A stretch of 64,000 nt of DNA from Ophiosphaerella korrae. Taxonomy: Eukaryota; Ascomycota; Dothideomycetes; Pleosporales; Phaeosphaeriaceae. Under the pieces are notes generated by a model, which saw only the letters and a list, made by a program, of their open reading frames with translations, ran no database searches and was not told the DNA's origin. A program made the translations under genes and the position numbers. Each line of letters opens with the position of its first letter. The first letter of the stretch is position 1. Shown here piece by piece: positions 1 to 12,616 of this stretch. The stretch covers positions 248,001-312,000 of the forward strand of contig JALNQF010000001.1 in assembly GCA_028456385.1 (NCBI GenBank), given 5' to 3'.

Positions 1-727
1 TATAGCTGAAAGCTTGGAAATACAAAGAACGTGCAAGAAATGTGGCGGTTTTCCTGCAGCATGTAGGTAGGGTTTAGCGATCGGATACCTATCCAGTCTG
101 TCGGAAACGGGGGCAGGCGCAAGTCCGGAGTTGGCCATTCCTTGTGCTGATAAGACTTGAGAAAGCTCTTTATTACCGTGAGCATGATAGGTTATGGCTA
201 CCCATGTTGCCATGATATACCGAACCGTAGAGAATTATAATATTGAAAAAGTGAGAAGTGGTAGATGCTCGGAGATAGACGACGCTGGGTATCTGAAATA
301 GTGGCGTTGCCCTGGTAGTACCCCGCGTATCGCGTGCTTGCTACCGCCTTGTTTCCGCTCAAGACAATTGGTCGGGCTTTACTTTGTACACTATAATTTG
401 ATAGTTGACATGTAATAGGTGGTGGGCTCGAATACCTGACTGGCGGCTTCTCAAACGGGCCAGAGCTTTGGTACCATGCTCTTTTAGGTAGGCTGAGGCT
501 ATAGCATACACTAGTGTTAGCAGATCTGTGTAGGATTTTCAGATGGCATGTTTCTGTGCGTTGAGAGTTCAAGTAAATGATGGAAGACTCTCCATGGGCC
601 TGCGTGGTGATAATTGAGCAGTTTGTATTAGGTCTAGAAAAATAATGGCCAACTCTCCCAAGACTATAATTTGATTCGACCGCGGGACATGACATCGTCC
701 ATGGTCTTGCCTCGTCTCGTGTCAAGG
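1..727. other. Gene-free flank downstream of the DUF3602 gene
   Basis: I see no convincing gene here. A minus-strand open frame spans 198-725, but it has no recognisable domain and its composition looks random. It sits immediately beyond the stop codon of the DUF3602 gene, where a 3' untranslated region is expected. Confidence 0.5.
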
Positions 728-1233
728 TTATTTCTTGCCCAGCTTGTTCAGCAGCCCCTTGCCCTTCTCCAGTAGCCCGCCCTTGCCGTTGCCCTCGCCG
801 CGCTTAGCCTCCTCGCTCTTGCGCCCAACATCTTCGCTCTTGCGCTGGCCATCCTTGTTGATGATGTTGGCGGCTCCTCCTCTGCCGTAGTGGGTGGGAC
901 CTTTGGGCTCAGCTGCCTGCACAGGCGCATCGACGTCCTGGGCGGCACGCGCAAGCTCAGGGTGCTCTGGGTCGTTCTGCGCCATATTGCCGGTCCCACC
1001 ACGGCCGGTCGTGTACGTGCTGGACTTGAGCGTCGGTGTGACGAGGTCTTCAGCTTTGGTCTTGGCGGAGGGGTCATCTTTGGCGAGGTTGCCTGGCAGG
1101 CTTCAGCATTTGCATGAACCAGTTGTCGATAGCTGCAGGCAGAAAGAAAAAGGATGCAGAGAATGGTAGGCTTACCAGCACCGCCGCGGCCGTGGGAAAG
1201 GATGCGGCTATCCTGGGAGGGATGGGTGGTCAT
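728..1233 (-). CDS. DUF3602 (PAR32-like) small protein, two exons
   Basis: Small fungal protein of the DUF3602 family, to which yeast Par32 belongs. Par32 is a phosphoprotein of the rapamycin/nitrogen response. Exon 1 is 1233-1176 and exon 2 is 1092-728, joined across an 83-nt GT-AG intron; the product is 140 aa. The family hallmark, a short GRGG-[AT]-[AG]-N motif, occurs three times: SHGRGGAGN near residue 14, TGRGGTGN near residue 50 and YGRGGAAN near residue 85. The first motif is split by the intron and only appears after splicing, which supports the model. The C-terminus is basic and rich in Gly and Lys. No membrane segment or catalytic motif is visible. The family assignment is firm; the Par32-like signalling role is inference. 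Confidence 0.9.
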
Positions 1234-4200
1234 TGTGTATCGTGTTGGTGCAATTGAGGAGAGCTGCAATGTCAGGCAGGATAAAGCAAGCTGATGATAA
1301 AGACACTGCGACAAATGGCGCGATGGTCTGTCTACAGAACTTCTTATCTGGATGCGTCCCTTGTTTGTCGCTGAGAGCAGCAAACAAGGCACGAATCCAA
1401 GACTCCCTAGAGAAGACTTTCCGTGCCGTTAGGAAACAGTCCCTTCTCAAGCTCCAGCGCGACCCGCACCAGTCACCAGTTCGCGCCTAGCCATGCGCCG
1501 GCGGTCCTTGTTTGGCGCGGTTGATTGACACGGTTCGGTGCCCTTTACTTTGGGCTCGTGATTCCTGACTCCCAGTCGGCGTTTGCATTAGTCAAGCTAC
1601 TGCCTATTACTAGTTAGCCCTGCCGGTGGGGTATTGCGCCTGTGCCTGTGTGCCATTCGGCATGGGAGCATTTGCCCTTGACGAGGATGCAGGAGACTCC
1701 ATCGTGAGGACTGCATTGAGATGGAACAAGACTGGAAGTGCAAGCAAGGCCTGAGATAATATGTTCTCCATGTCATCGCAGTGCAGGAAGCAATTATCAT
1801 TCTACATAGGTAATGCTGTTATCTATGCCAAGCCCATGGCAGGCGGCAGCGTGGGGTGCATCACATCTGATCTGCTACACGCGAACACGATGCGAATCCT
1901 TCCAACTTCAACCCCAATCTGACTCACCTCAACCTGATCCAAAATTGCCCACCCATCGCATCACGGTCAAGCGCTCTAAGTGTCAGATGTAACTGATTGT
2001 ATTGGCCCCTTCTCTCCGGCTATACAGCTGACTCGCTCCCTATCCTACAAGAAAGCAAAAAATCAACAAACGCCAACACCGTTATCTAACCCAAATGTGG
2101 CCGGAGCTACCGTCGCGCAAGCGGGCAGCAGGAACGTTGCCGTTCTTACTATGTCCAGCATGTCTTCTATGCAATGCCCAATCCCAGAAATCTATCCACG
2201 TTGTGCTATATCATACAGTCGCCCCAATTAATGGGCTCCAAAACCAGCCCCAAAAACGCCCAAGATGCATCGAGATATGCAGGTCCAAGAAAGAGTCGAG
2301 TCAAAGGAGAATAAATGTCGCTAAGTCCAAGAGGAAACTGAGGTGTATAGCAGGTCGAGACCAGAAGAAACCAATGCTAAGCCCAATGGGACCTTCCCAT
2401 CCCAACCGATTAACGACTTAGGGATAGAGGCCCAGTGGAGTGTCGTTCGGCCAATCCATTGTGTGTGTTGAGTGCAACGGATTGAACTTGTATATGTTAG
2501 ACTTTGCGAGGCAATGGCTTCCAGCAATTGACATACAATGATCGGCTTGATGGATCTTAGCCACCATCCCTGGGCTGAGGCTTATCGCCAGCCATTGATA
2601 AGAGCATTGATGAAGATGTATCGGATCGTGGGTTGGGAGCACCTCCGTCGCGCGGTTGTGGATCAGTGCGGGTAAGGTGAAGGCCGAGGGTTGAGACACG
2701 CATGTTGGTGGTGGAAGGTTATTAAGTATTTGGTGTTGTGTGCAGGCCCTTGTATGTGGTGGCTGAGGATATGAAGGCAGACTCGAGGTTGTTTCTGTAT
2801 GCAGCCGAAGGTGTTGTAGGGTGGTGCCGTTTGAGGCGCAACCATGAGAGTATATAAGTCTCAGTGACCCTAGAGACTCAAAGAGGCCTGCTGGAGGCGC
2901 CGCCCCAAGAGTGCCTTAGCAATGAGTCCTCTCCTGTACTCAGGAACAGGCAATGACTGCCTTTTTTCAGGCATGACGCAGGCCCTCGAGATGGATTCCC
3001 ACTTTCAACCCCAATGGCACGCTGGAAAAGGTGTAAAATGCTGCGCCATGACCCTTGGGGCGGAAAATTGATTGGCCAGAGGGTGATATTCAAGGCTGCA
3101 ATCAGGCTGCAAAGCTTCTAGCGCCCTTCGAGAAGCTCGTATCCTGGGTGAAGCTGCCATAGTCCACCGCCTGAAGGTCAGTCGGACGCTCGAAGCCCCA
3201 AGCCTGAAAACCAAGTACGAGCCTAAAGCAACAAGTTTCAGGCAGAAGCGTGACTCGAAATGGTGAACCCATGTTCGCTGCCTAGCTGGACTGGCAGAGA
3301 TGGAAACTAGGCGCAACACAGCCGCAAGCCGAAGCCACAAGGGGCAGACACAAGGCTCCCGCCAGGCAAGGTCAGGAGGCATTTTGTTGTCGATGAGTGG
3401 CAGGCTAAGGTCCTCCAGTCGAATGCAGTGCTCGATGACTCCGGCGTCTACAACAGCCTCGCTCACCGGCGGCAACACAGCCCGCCCCCCGGTATCGATA
3501 GAGGCAGCTCGTGAGAGATGGTGCTGCGCCTCTTGCTTGGCCCCAAATACTGTCGATTGTGCACTCGGAAGTCGCCAGCGAACTTCGTTCTACGTCGAAA
3601 CCCGAAAACAATAAAGAGAAAGAATAAATAAGTAAGACAGGCGGCGCAGTTTACGGAATTGAAGGCAGAAAATAGTCGAGTGTGGAAAAAGGTAGGACGT
3701 CCAGCGTCGGGTTGGGTTGGACGAGCAGCTGCACTATCTTGATGCAGGTCGCTTATCCAGATCGCAGCTTTGCTATTGGCTGGGGATCAGCGACTTGCCG
3801 CTTTGGATGTGCAAAGGCACGACTTACAGAATAGAATAGATGATACAATCACTGGCCATCTCGGGGCTGGACAACATCTGGACCAGCGCCAGTTCTCGGT
3901 TTGTAGCACATGGAGGACTTCATGGTGGCGAAGGTGAAAAAGGAACAAGTTTGGACTGCCGGCGGTATTGCAAGAGTACGGTGGGCGAGGGCAGGCTTAA
4001 GATAAGAAGGGATATTTCGATGTGATAATAGTTTGCTGCTGTGGTTCAGGTTGGTATCAGTCTCTGGGACTATGAATCAAGAGACAGGTCAGGTATTTAA
4101 GTTGGCCTCTGTCTTTCAACACTTCATGGATATCATCACTATGTTTCTCACGGGCCGGGCCTAGGCAGTGGAACAAGCCAGAGAGGGCAACCCACGACGA

Positions 4201-6172
4201 TAGGTGCTGCGTGGCCCTATCTGGGTACGCAGTCGAACGCTGCTCAGCAAGTGAAGCTTGGGGATTTCATCACTGGGAGTCATCCCAGACAGTGCCTAAA
4301 ATGGACATGGGACGAAACAACTCGCCAGAATTGACACCTTGTCCAATCGAGCTGTTGCCTCACCCGCCGGTGTCTCAAACAGAGCTCTACCATGGCCGTG
4401 GTCATGGCTGGATGACATAAGCGGGCGGCTGGACTAAGGACGCGGGTGGGAAGCCTATTGGCCGCTTCACTCGCCTTACCAGCTCTGCTATTGTCTATCC
4501 TCCCAGCTTCATCCTTCTCTTCGCGACTTCTAGCCGGCTTCTTGCGACAGCGACAGGAACGTTGTTGTCTCAAGCTACCCGTGACCCACCACCGCCGCCA
4601 TGCGCTGGCCGCACGGCCGCAGAGGTGGCACCGTGGCTCCTTAGACATGCCGTGACGTCAAGCCGCCACGCTGTGTGGTTGCTCGTCCAGCCGGTCTTGC
4701 GTATGCAGGTACAGACGTGGTGTGTGCTTAAGCCTTTCTCGCCGACAGCTTCGCATAACCTCTTAACCACCGAGCCGCAGTTTCATCCCTGGATTGGCCT
4801 ACTTATCGTGACTATCGATGACACAGGCGACCTCGCTCGTCCTTCCTCACTGTTGTGCCCTTCTCGCGCCCTCTGCCTGTCTGCTGGCTGCGCCCCAGCG
4901 CCCTGGGACCAAGACGTTGCTTGCATGTGACGGGAGCGCCCTGCGGTATGCCCTGTTGGCGTGTGGCACTGCCTCCAAAAGGACTGTCATGGCGACTGTC
5001 TGCCATCTGCCGCGCATGCTTTGTTTTGTGCTGAGGTCCTCCATGCCGATCGCGTTGGAAGGGCAACCAAACCATGAGTCCCTCTTGCTACTGTGTGCTT
5101 CATACACCATCTAGAGGACGATTGACAAGAGATAGCGTTTAGCAGCCCAAGATTCAACATCCTGGCTGATGTTTCCAACGCTGTGACCCTACTGCGAGCT
5201 GCCCAATGCTGAATGAAAATCACAGCTTGGCTGTTCTAATTATTTCCTAACATGACACACCTATCCACCCACCCACCCACATCCACGCTACCTGCCCATG
5301 GCGCAAGCCTCGAAACAACCCATCGGCTCAATATAGGGTGAAACGTAGCTTGTGATGTTGGGCCATCTGGAACACAGTTTTTGGCTGTTTATGCTTGCGT
5401 GAATGCCAGGCTTCATGAATCACGATGACCTTCTTCATCAGATTGTGCTATCGGACCGGACAGGTCTTCTGTCTGATGCACACACCGCACTCGGGCCTAC
5501 TGTGATAATACTAAGTTACGGAGAGGCACACGGGCATTCATCTAGGCTTTCGGATGAGCGTTTGTCATTTTGTGCTGTTTGGAACCCCTATCTATTCAGA
5601 ACTCAACTATCAAGTGCGCATGAAGAAATCATGCTGTACTACAGACTATCACAAGGTCCGATTCGGGAACGAGTATGCCGTCTCGGTCGCATTCATACGA
5701 ATAGTATGCCGTGGTTGCAGCCTTACGATCACGCCAATCGAGCAACGCTAACTCAATTTCCTGCTTATCCACCGAGCCAGCTGTCGTTCGGAAACCGAAT
5801 AACACCGTCGTAGACTACCAACAACAACAATCCACGCGCAGCTGAAGCTGTGCTTCAGCGCGCCATATCTGCTTCTTTGGTGCTGAAGTCATTGGTGGCG
5901 TACCTCTGCAAACATCAGCCCAGTTAGCATGCACATCAATTGGCGCAATGGACAAGGAAACAGCCAATGGAGGGACGCGCTCCAGCCTTACCAGCAGTCT
6001 GGATGCATCTAACCCCCAGCTTTTACCCGTCTTGGGAAACGCCCCCTAGCTCGGTCCGTCGGTCGTGCCCATTAAAGATTGACATGCCCCCTCGTCCATG
6101 GCTACCTACCCTTACTCCTCTGTTCAAGTACACACCACTGCAACCTCGTTTGTCTCGTTTCAGCCACTCAAC
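1234..6172. other. Gene-poor 4.9-kb stretch
   Basis: No gene can be supported. Short open frames occur on both strands, for example minus 3005-3478 and plus 5403-5813, but none has a recognisable domain or a sensible exon neighbour. The part just above 1233 is the probable promoter of the DUF3602 gene; the part just below 6173 would be that of the CFEM gene. A short run of CCCA units lies near 5262-5280. The block near 4430-5000 is noticeably GC-rich with overlapping open frames on both strands, which is what GC bias alone produces. Confidence 0.5.
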
Positions 6173-6769
6173 ATGCGTGTCTCTGTGCTTGCCGCTGTCG
6201 CCTTCAGCTCCGTAGCTTTGGCCCAAAACCCACTCGACCAGATCCCTAAATGCGCTGTAGGTGCTCAGCAATAGCTGCCCATTGATCCATGCGCTAAGAT
6301 TCGCTGTAGCAAAGTTGCTTTGGCAACAATGTGGGCACTTGTGGTGTTGCCGACATTGCCTGCATTTGTGGAAATACTGCAGTCATCAACTCGGTATCCT
6401 GCTGTGTGTTTGCGACCTGCTCGCAAGCAGACATTGACTGTATGCCATCGAGAGTCTGATGTTCCTCACGCCACTGGCTAACACATGATAGCAACAATCA
6501 AGTTCGCCGTCCAGCTTTGCAAGATTGCAAACGTAGACGTCAACACCAAGCCATCTTGCCCGTCTGGTTCTGCCACACCTTCGCCTTCGGGAGGCAACAG
6601 CACTGCTCCGGCCACAACTTCGGGCGGCAGCCGTAGCGCAGCAGCTTCTGGCGGCTCACCAACTGCTTCGATTGCTAGTGCTAGTCGGGCAGGTGTTGCG
6701 CCATTGCCAACTGCAGGTGCTGGCCTTGGGCTCGGAATGGCCCTTGCCGGCCTGGTCGCGGCTTTGTAG
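6173..6769 (+). CDS. CFEM-domain, probably GPI-anchored cell-surface protein
   Basis: Three exons (6173-6256, 6310-6439, 6492-6769) encode 163 aa. Residues 1-17 form a signal peptide ending in ALA-Q. The CFEM domain spans about residues 22-85: PKCAQSC opens it, then TCG, ACIC, a CC pair, TC and LC. The Asp two residues before the ACIC cysteine, in GVADIAC, is at the place where heme-binding CFEM proteins keep their axial ligand. Nine cysteines are present against the usual eight, because of the CC pair. A Ser/Thr/Gly/Ala-rich linker follows. The end is a small-residue and hydrophobic tail with no charged residues, typical of a GPI-anchor signal. CFEM proteins serve in heme/iron capture, wall stability or as effectors; which applies here is not visible. 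The start is the only ATG giving a signal peptide. Confidence 0.9.
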
Positions 6770-7481
6770 AGGAAGTCGTAATATAGTGACCATGTTATCG
6801 GATGCTTGTTGGAAGTAATGGATGGCTTGGATGCCTGGTTTGGATAATAACAGCAGCAAATGTGGTAGACTAGCAACCTTTAATGTAACTTGTGTAATAG
6901 ACCAGGCTACCTATAATTCAACTGTCTTGTTGAGCGCTCGTGTGCTGTTTCATAACCACGCGACACTGGGACCAGGGCAACGTTGCTTTCCTGACGGGCA
7001 CCTGAAGCGCATCTGGATAATATGATAGCGGCGCCGGAGGAAATGCCATGAAGGGGATCCTGGCGATCAAGAAACAACGAGGATCAATGTTTTGGTAGGG
7101 CTGAGCCTCCGCTCTGGAGATGGATGAAGGCGAGTCGTGGTGGGGCTCAACCGGCATGCAGCTCATGTCTCGTGGAGCTTGAGCCAACCCCAACAGCCAT
7201 CGACTGCCAGTTCTCCACACACCCCGAGCAAGCGCCGCATTTGGACACGCAACAACCCTTCTCCGCCTCTCTCCACCACAGACATGGCGGGGAGAGCTAT
7301 CACAAATTACAACCAGAGGAGACCAAGAATTTGAGAGCCGCAGAAATGACGACAAAATCAAACTTCAAGCGGGCCATGCCCCCGAGTTCGCAGTCATCCT
7401 TCCTGTCGTCTCTGCGGTCCGTCGAGATGGTGCAAGAATCCAAAGCAATTCTGCCAGCAGGTATGACGGACAAGCTGCTCT
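6770..7481. other. Spacer between the CFEM gene and Rcy1
   Basis: This is the 3' region of the CFEM gene followed by the presumed promoter and leader of the recyclin gene. An open frame covering 7124-7600 crosses the recyclin start in another frame. Its 3' half may hold a short first coding exon of that gene (7346-7429, see the recyclin entry). Nothing else is seen. Confidence 0.4.
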
Positions 7482-10209
7482 ATGCCGCTCCAGAGGCTGA
7501 CCGAGAGAGAACTTATCAACACCATTCTCGACTACCTCCCCGTCGCCGACATGTTCAGCTTCGCCCGCACGTCGAAACGCATGCAGGAGATGGTCTATGA
7601 TGACTCACGCTGGATCCAGCGGCTGAAGAGCATGGGTTGCTGGAATGAGGTCGAGGCCAAGAGGCGCTTCGACGAGTCTATGCGAAGGAAGCTGGAGGCA
7701 CAAAAGGCCGAAGATGCACGCAGAGCTGGGGAGGCTGTTAACGGCCATGCCAATGGCTTCCCACCTGGTGCAGACGGGCATGCAAAGACTAGCATGACGC
7801 TATTTGATGCAATGCAGGAGGACGATATGCAACAGAACTCATCAGCTGCCGCGTCTCGATCGAGGGCAACAACATTGGATGGTGGCTTCAGCGATACGAC
7901 ACTCTCGGCTTCTGGCGGCACAGTCCCACCACCGGCAATCATGGCAGACCCACAGACAGCCCTGAAGATCCTGTCTAGAGTGCGTTCTATCAGGGGTATG
8001 GCGCGGCAAGAGTATGGAAAAGTCTACGGAGCATTAGCGCCATATTACTTTGATCTATCAAGGTCTACCAGTCATACAGATCCCATCCTGTTTCGAACAT
8101 ACCGCGACCCTGAACAACAGGCACATATGCTGGCCCAACTCAAGACATTTGCCAAGAGCGACTTTTCTCAAGGCTGGTATCAGCGTGAAGAAAAACTAGA
8201 TACCATGGTAGGCGTCTTTGAGAATGCCGTACTTCGAGAATTCGAGCAAGGGTACGCAGAGAAAGACTTCGATGGCCGCATGAAAAGATTCGCAACAGTC
8301 CTGGTCACGCTCAATGGCGGTGCAGCGTGCCTTGATTCCTTCATTCACAACCACCATTTAATGCTAGAAAAGGAGAAACTAGGAAATCCCACAGATTGCC
8401 TACAGCATCACGCCGCTGACCAATTGGACCTCAAGCCCTCGCATGACTTCTTTCGTGGACTTGCAATTGCCTTGAATGAGGAAGCAGCCATTATTGACCG
8501 CGTTTTCCCGCCAAATGTAGATGTGCTTCAATCTTTCTTGGACCGTGTGGCCGAGGACATTATATCTGAATATCTCATAACTCTATTGGACGAATCGCAT
8601 GATATTGGTATTGAGATATACTTAAAAGCAATTGCAGGCGTTTTCGACCAAGCATTGCAACTTGCAATGTCCTTAAAACCTACACATGGCTCAAAGCCAA
8701 CTTTCCAAGAAGATGCAATGCGAACCATCGGTCGGTGCTTCGAGCAACACATTGACCTCTACTTACAAGAAGAGCTTGCATTCTTTATAAAAAAGTCTGC
8801 TGCTGAAGTCGATGCCTGGGAAAAGCGACTTGCAGAGGAAGAACAGACGACCGAGACTTTCTACATGGCTAACGTCAACCGAAAGGCTGCGAAACAAGAT
8901 TTCTTGGCATCCTTCAAGAAGGTAGTGATGATGCCTGTAAATGTGCTACCGACTATTGGCGGATCGAGTGCTAGCAAATCCAATCCCAATGTGTTGGCTC
9001 TGAATGGAAGTAACACCTTGGAACCAACCTCAAGATCAGGTACACCTATTCCAGGTGACCGTGCACCATCGCCACGTTTGCCAGCAGAAGCGCCAACAAC
9101 GGAGCTCGCTGCGAAGGCGGCTATTATGAACTCTCGCTTGGAAGGTATCCGGTCACTCTTCAGTATTGAAGTTGCCCTGAACCTTACACACATGGCCAAG
9201 TCGAGCTTGGAGCGAGCCGCACGCTTTGTTCAACTGGGTGGTCAATCGGGCGAAGAGGCCAAGGAGCAGAGTGAACAAATCTTCATCAACCTAGTGCAAA
9301 TTCTTGGTAACCGACATATGAAGCTTGGATTCGACAAAGCAGTCAGCCACTTAGCAGATTATAAACCGCGGGAGGTTGCTGATCATAGCAAAGAAGGCGT
9401 TGCGCCACTCGTTGCTTTCTTGGAGTTGGTCAACGTTGGCGATTTGATACAACAAATGGTCGAAGTGTTCTACTATCAAGAACTCGTTGCCGCCAATCTT
9501 ACAGACCGCGACGATTTCCTCAGTCTTGCATCAAAAGAAAAGAAGCGTTTTGAGTCAATGTTAGACGAACGAGTGGCTGCGGGGTTGAACAAAGGTATCG
9601 ATGTTCTGATGGATGAGGTTGAGTACTTGTGTGGCACCATACAGCGCCCTCAAGACTTCAATCCTCCGGTGGGGCCTAAAGGAACAGTGGAAATGTTCGA
9701 TATTGGGCCTAGCGTGGCAGCGATTAGGATAGTGGACGTTGTCTCATCGCACACCAACATGCTGGTTGGTAGCACGGATAAGAATGTGCTTGATGTTTTC
9801 AACCAAGAGGTTGGCGTGCGCTTGTTTGCCGCGCTCTGCAAGCACCTCAAGCGGCAGAGGATCAGTGTTGATGGCGCGATAAAGCTCATCAGGTACGTCA
9901 GCCTTGTGATGAAGGGTTGCAAGAGCTGACAGTCACAGCGACATGAACGCATACTACTCATACATTGTTTCCCTACGCAACAAGTCACTGATACTGTATT
10001 TCACCGCACTCCGGGAGCTCTCCCAGATTTATCTCATTGATCCGAAAGAGGCGAAAGAAATCGCGACCATTATTGCGGATACGGACCGGTACAAGGGGAT
10101 ATTTAGGGCAGAGGAGGTGTACGAGTATGCAGAGCGGCGAGCGGATTGGTACCAGATCAAGGGTGCGGTGGAAAAGCAAATGTATGGTGTTGGCTGCTTA
10201 GTGATGTGA
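7482..10209 (+). CDS. RCY1: Recyclin-1-like F-box protein with Sec10-type domain and CaaX box
   Basis: Rcy1 homologue, needed in yeast for recycling of endocytosed membrane proteins from early endosomes to the Golgi. Exon 1 is 7482-9892 and exon 2 is 9939-10209 after a 46-nt intron; 893 aa. An F-box lies at the N-terminus (residues 6-45, LTERELINTILDYLP then RMQEMVYDD). The long remainder is helical and resembles the exocyst Sec10 fold. A Ser/Pro-rich insert lies near residues 490-545. The protein ends in CLVM, a CaaX prenylation signal, as in yeast Rcy1. The terminal Met predicts farnesyl rather than geranylgeranyl; this is inference. The 5' end is uncertain. Exon 2 could instead be preceded by an exon at 7346-7429 joined to 7494 over a 64-nt intron with a weak ATG/GTGCAA donor, giving a slightly longer N-terminus. 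Confidence 0.9.
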
Positions 10210-11073
10210 GGCTTGAGCAGGCGGCTCTGCAAGCGGAATTTAGCGCCATGTACCTCGGGCAGGATAGCTACAGGACATGGGAGGTAGTAGGTAGTTTGCC
10301 GAAGAAGCAAGTTAGGCGACCTGCTGAACGAGGGCAATTACTGCAGACTATTGATGACATGGAAGCCTGATAGTGAACGTCACGCTTGGTTTGATTGGTC
10401 AAGCTTTCTGCAGTCTGTGGTGGCACTGTGTTGTCCATGGTTCATCTCTCACGCTTCCCCAGCCTCCTCCACATCTTCGGCGTCTGTTCCTGAGCCGTGG
10501 GTCTGTGCACTCGCAAGTGACCAGCTTCACTTCACTTCACCGTTCAGACCTGAGACAATCAGGCTGCCTGCGACCATCTACTTCTCTAAGACGCTTGTGC
10601 AGCTGCCATCGCCATCGTCATCTCACCTAGCACTGCAATCGTCAAGCCGCGCATCTCGCTGCTGCACTCTTGCTCGAGCAAACCCCGCTACATCGGCATC
10701 GCCGTTTTGGACCAGCCAGCCTGAAGTGGCCGGTGGTGGTGGTGTTGCTACTGTCTCTTACCTGCATATAGCTCCAGACCACGACCCAGCTTCCTGATTG
10801 CTTGTAAGAGACATCAAAACTCTCGGCCCAGGTGCAGTTGGTGTATATCTGCACATCGCAGCGTACTGCATTCGCCTGTTTTGTCTAAGCTTCGGCTACT
10901 CGAGCACTACCCCAGGCTATAGTACTGCGTATCCACACCACCCGTCTCGCCGTCGTTCTTCCAGGCTTTGCGATTGTGCTTTCCTAAAGTTGGCAGCGCT
11001 TGGAAATTTCCTGGGTACTTCGCCTGCTTTCTCATTGCTTGTTTCTGCTGTGCAACGTCGCAACACCATAATC
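10210..11073. other. Spacer between Rcy1 and the SWIB gene
   Basis: No supported gene. An open frame at 10351-10797 is Ser/Pro/Ala-rich with no domain. The last 200 bases are pyrimidine-rich and lead into the SWIB start, as fungal promoters and leaders often do. Confidence 0.45.
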
Positions 11074-12082
11074 ATGGCGGGTAAGCGCGCATTCGGCATC
11101 CTTCACGCGTTCAGCATATATTGACTTAATACAGAGCCCCTAGCCACAGAGCTCCAGGCCTCCTACTCCCACATCATTGACGAAATCTTGTCGGCCAGTG
11201 ATTTAAACACCATTTCTGCGAAGCGCATACGGAAGGGCCTACAAGAGCGGATCAACCATGACATATCACACCAGAAGGTACCATAAGCTTTGGCCCACCA
11301 GAGCATAGCATATACTAAGGCTAGCAACAGGATCAGATTACTGCGCTCATTATGCAGCGCTTCGACAAGTTCAACCCTGTCAGCCCGCAACCACAAAACG
11401 AATTACCACCCGTGGAGAATGGCGCAAGGGTGCCTAATGGTCACCATTCCGACGCGTCTAATCACAAGCGATCACCCGATGAGGAGTCCACGCTCTCGGA
11501 GCTTGATGACGTTGCGCCTCCTAAGAAGAAGACGAAGAAGAGCCGACCAGCCGAGGATGATGATGCGGCATATGCTCGAAAGCTACAGATGGAAGAAAAC
11601 TCGCGCATGCGCTCGACACGTGGCGGCAACACAAAGAAGCGCGCACCCCTCCCCAAAAAGAAAACCAAGAAGAAGAGCTCCAACCGGGTCAAAGACGAGG
11701 ACGACAGCGACATTGCATCAGGAAGTGGAGCAGAAAAGAAGAGCCCCAGCAAAAAGGGTGGATTCCACGTAAGTCCTCCATTCTCCCAATCCCCCACCCA
11801 ACACCCGCATACTGATCCCACCGCTTCCAGAAACCAATGGCTCTCTCCCCAGCCCTCTCCAGGCTCCTCGGCGAATCCCAGCTGTCGCGCCCCCAAACCG
11901 TCAAGAAGATCTGGGAATACGTCAAAGAGCGCGACCTCCAAGACCCCGCGGACAAGCGCCAGATCCGATGCGACGATGCGATGCGCGCCGTCTTCAAGCA
12001 AGACCGCGTGCACATGTTTACCATGAACAAAATCCTCAACCAGAACCTGTACGCGGTCGACGAGATCACAACGGCGATCTGA
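11074..12082 (+). CDS. DEK_C plus SWIB/MDM2-domain chromatin protein
   Basis: Four exons: 11074-11080 (only 7 nt), 11135-11277, 11331-11768 and 11831-12082; 279 aa. The N-terminal 75 residues (ELQASYSHIIDEIL, RIRKGLQERI) match a DEK_C domain. The middle is a lysine/serine-rich linker with KKKTKK stretches, likely nuclear localisation signals. Residues about 198-275 form a SWIB domain (ALSPALSRLLG, KKIWEYVKERDLQDP, MFTMNKILNQNL). This arrangement matches yeast Uaf30 and Tri1; Uaf30 is part of the RNA polymerase I upstream activating factor. Which paralogue this is cannot be decided by eye. The third intron contains a clear CTAA branch signal (tatactaagg) just before the acceptor of exon 3. The 7-nt first exon was chosen because it places an ATG directly in frame with the DEK_C domain. 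Confidence 0.9.
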
Positions 12083-12616
12083 AGCAAGGCGGACAAAGGG
12101 CGGGTTTTTATGATATACGAATGTAATACGCGGTGTTTAGGCCGCGCATAGCAAACTTGCGTGCTCGTTTAGCATGGCGCATTCTGGGTGTTTGGCTTTT
12201 TTTTTTTTTTTTCAATCAAAGCTTCTCTTTCGTCGACTGGGTAAGCGCGCATTGTGGGGCATGGGATGGGACAAGGTTAGTGTGGTGTACAGTTACGTGC
12301 GATGCGCGCAAAATTGGAAACAAGGGGTGGTGTTTATGGGGGAGTAATTATCAGGGCAGGGAGCCGGCACTTTTTGTAAAGTGATGGGGGAGCGAAATCA
12401 GGCATATGACATGAGATCAAGTTGAATATATCGATGTACTAGGTTGGATGTAGCGAGGGTATTGCAAATGGGGTTGGGAGACACAAGTGATGCATGATGC
12501 ATAATTATTCTTCATATTCTCTATGCTTCTAGGTATCAAGCTAGAAGATGTCCAATACCAATACTCCAAACACCCAAGTCAAACGCCCATGACAAACACA
12601 ATGAGTCGACCACGAG
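12083..12616. other. Convergent 3' region with a T16 tract
   Basis: The 3' ends of the SWIB gene (plus) and the securin-like gene (minus) face each other here. A run of 16 T occurs at 12197-12212. A frame at 12133-12384 runs through this run and is not credible as a protein. Confidence 0.5.

Noticed and set aside
198..725. 175-codon minus frame at the left edge
   Set aside because: No domain, random composition, and it lies in the expected 3' region of the DUF3602 gene.
3005..3478. 157-codon minus frame
   Set aside because: No recognisable domain or exon partner; random-looking sequence in the gene-poor region.
7461..7493. 33-nt GT-AG interval just before the Rcy1 F-box
   Set aside because: Too short for an intron, and the reading phases on the two sides do not match.
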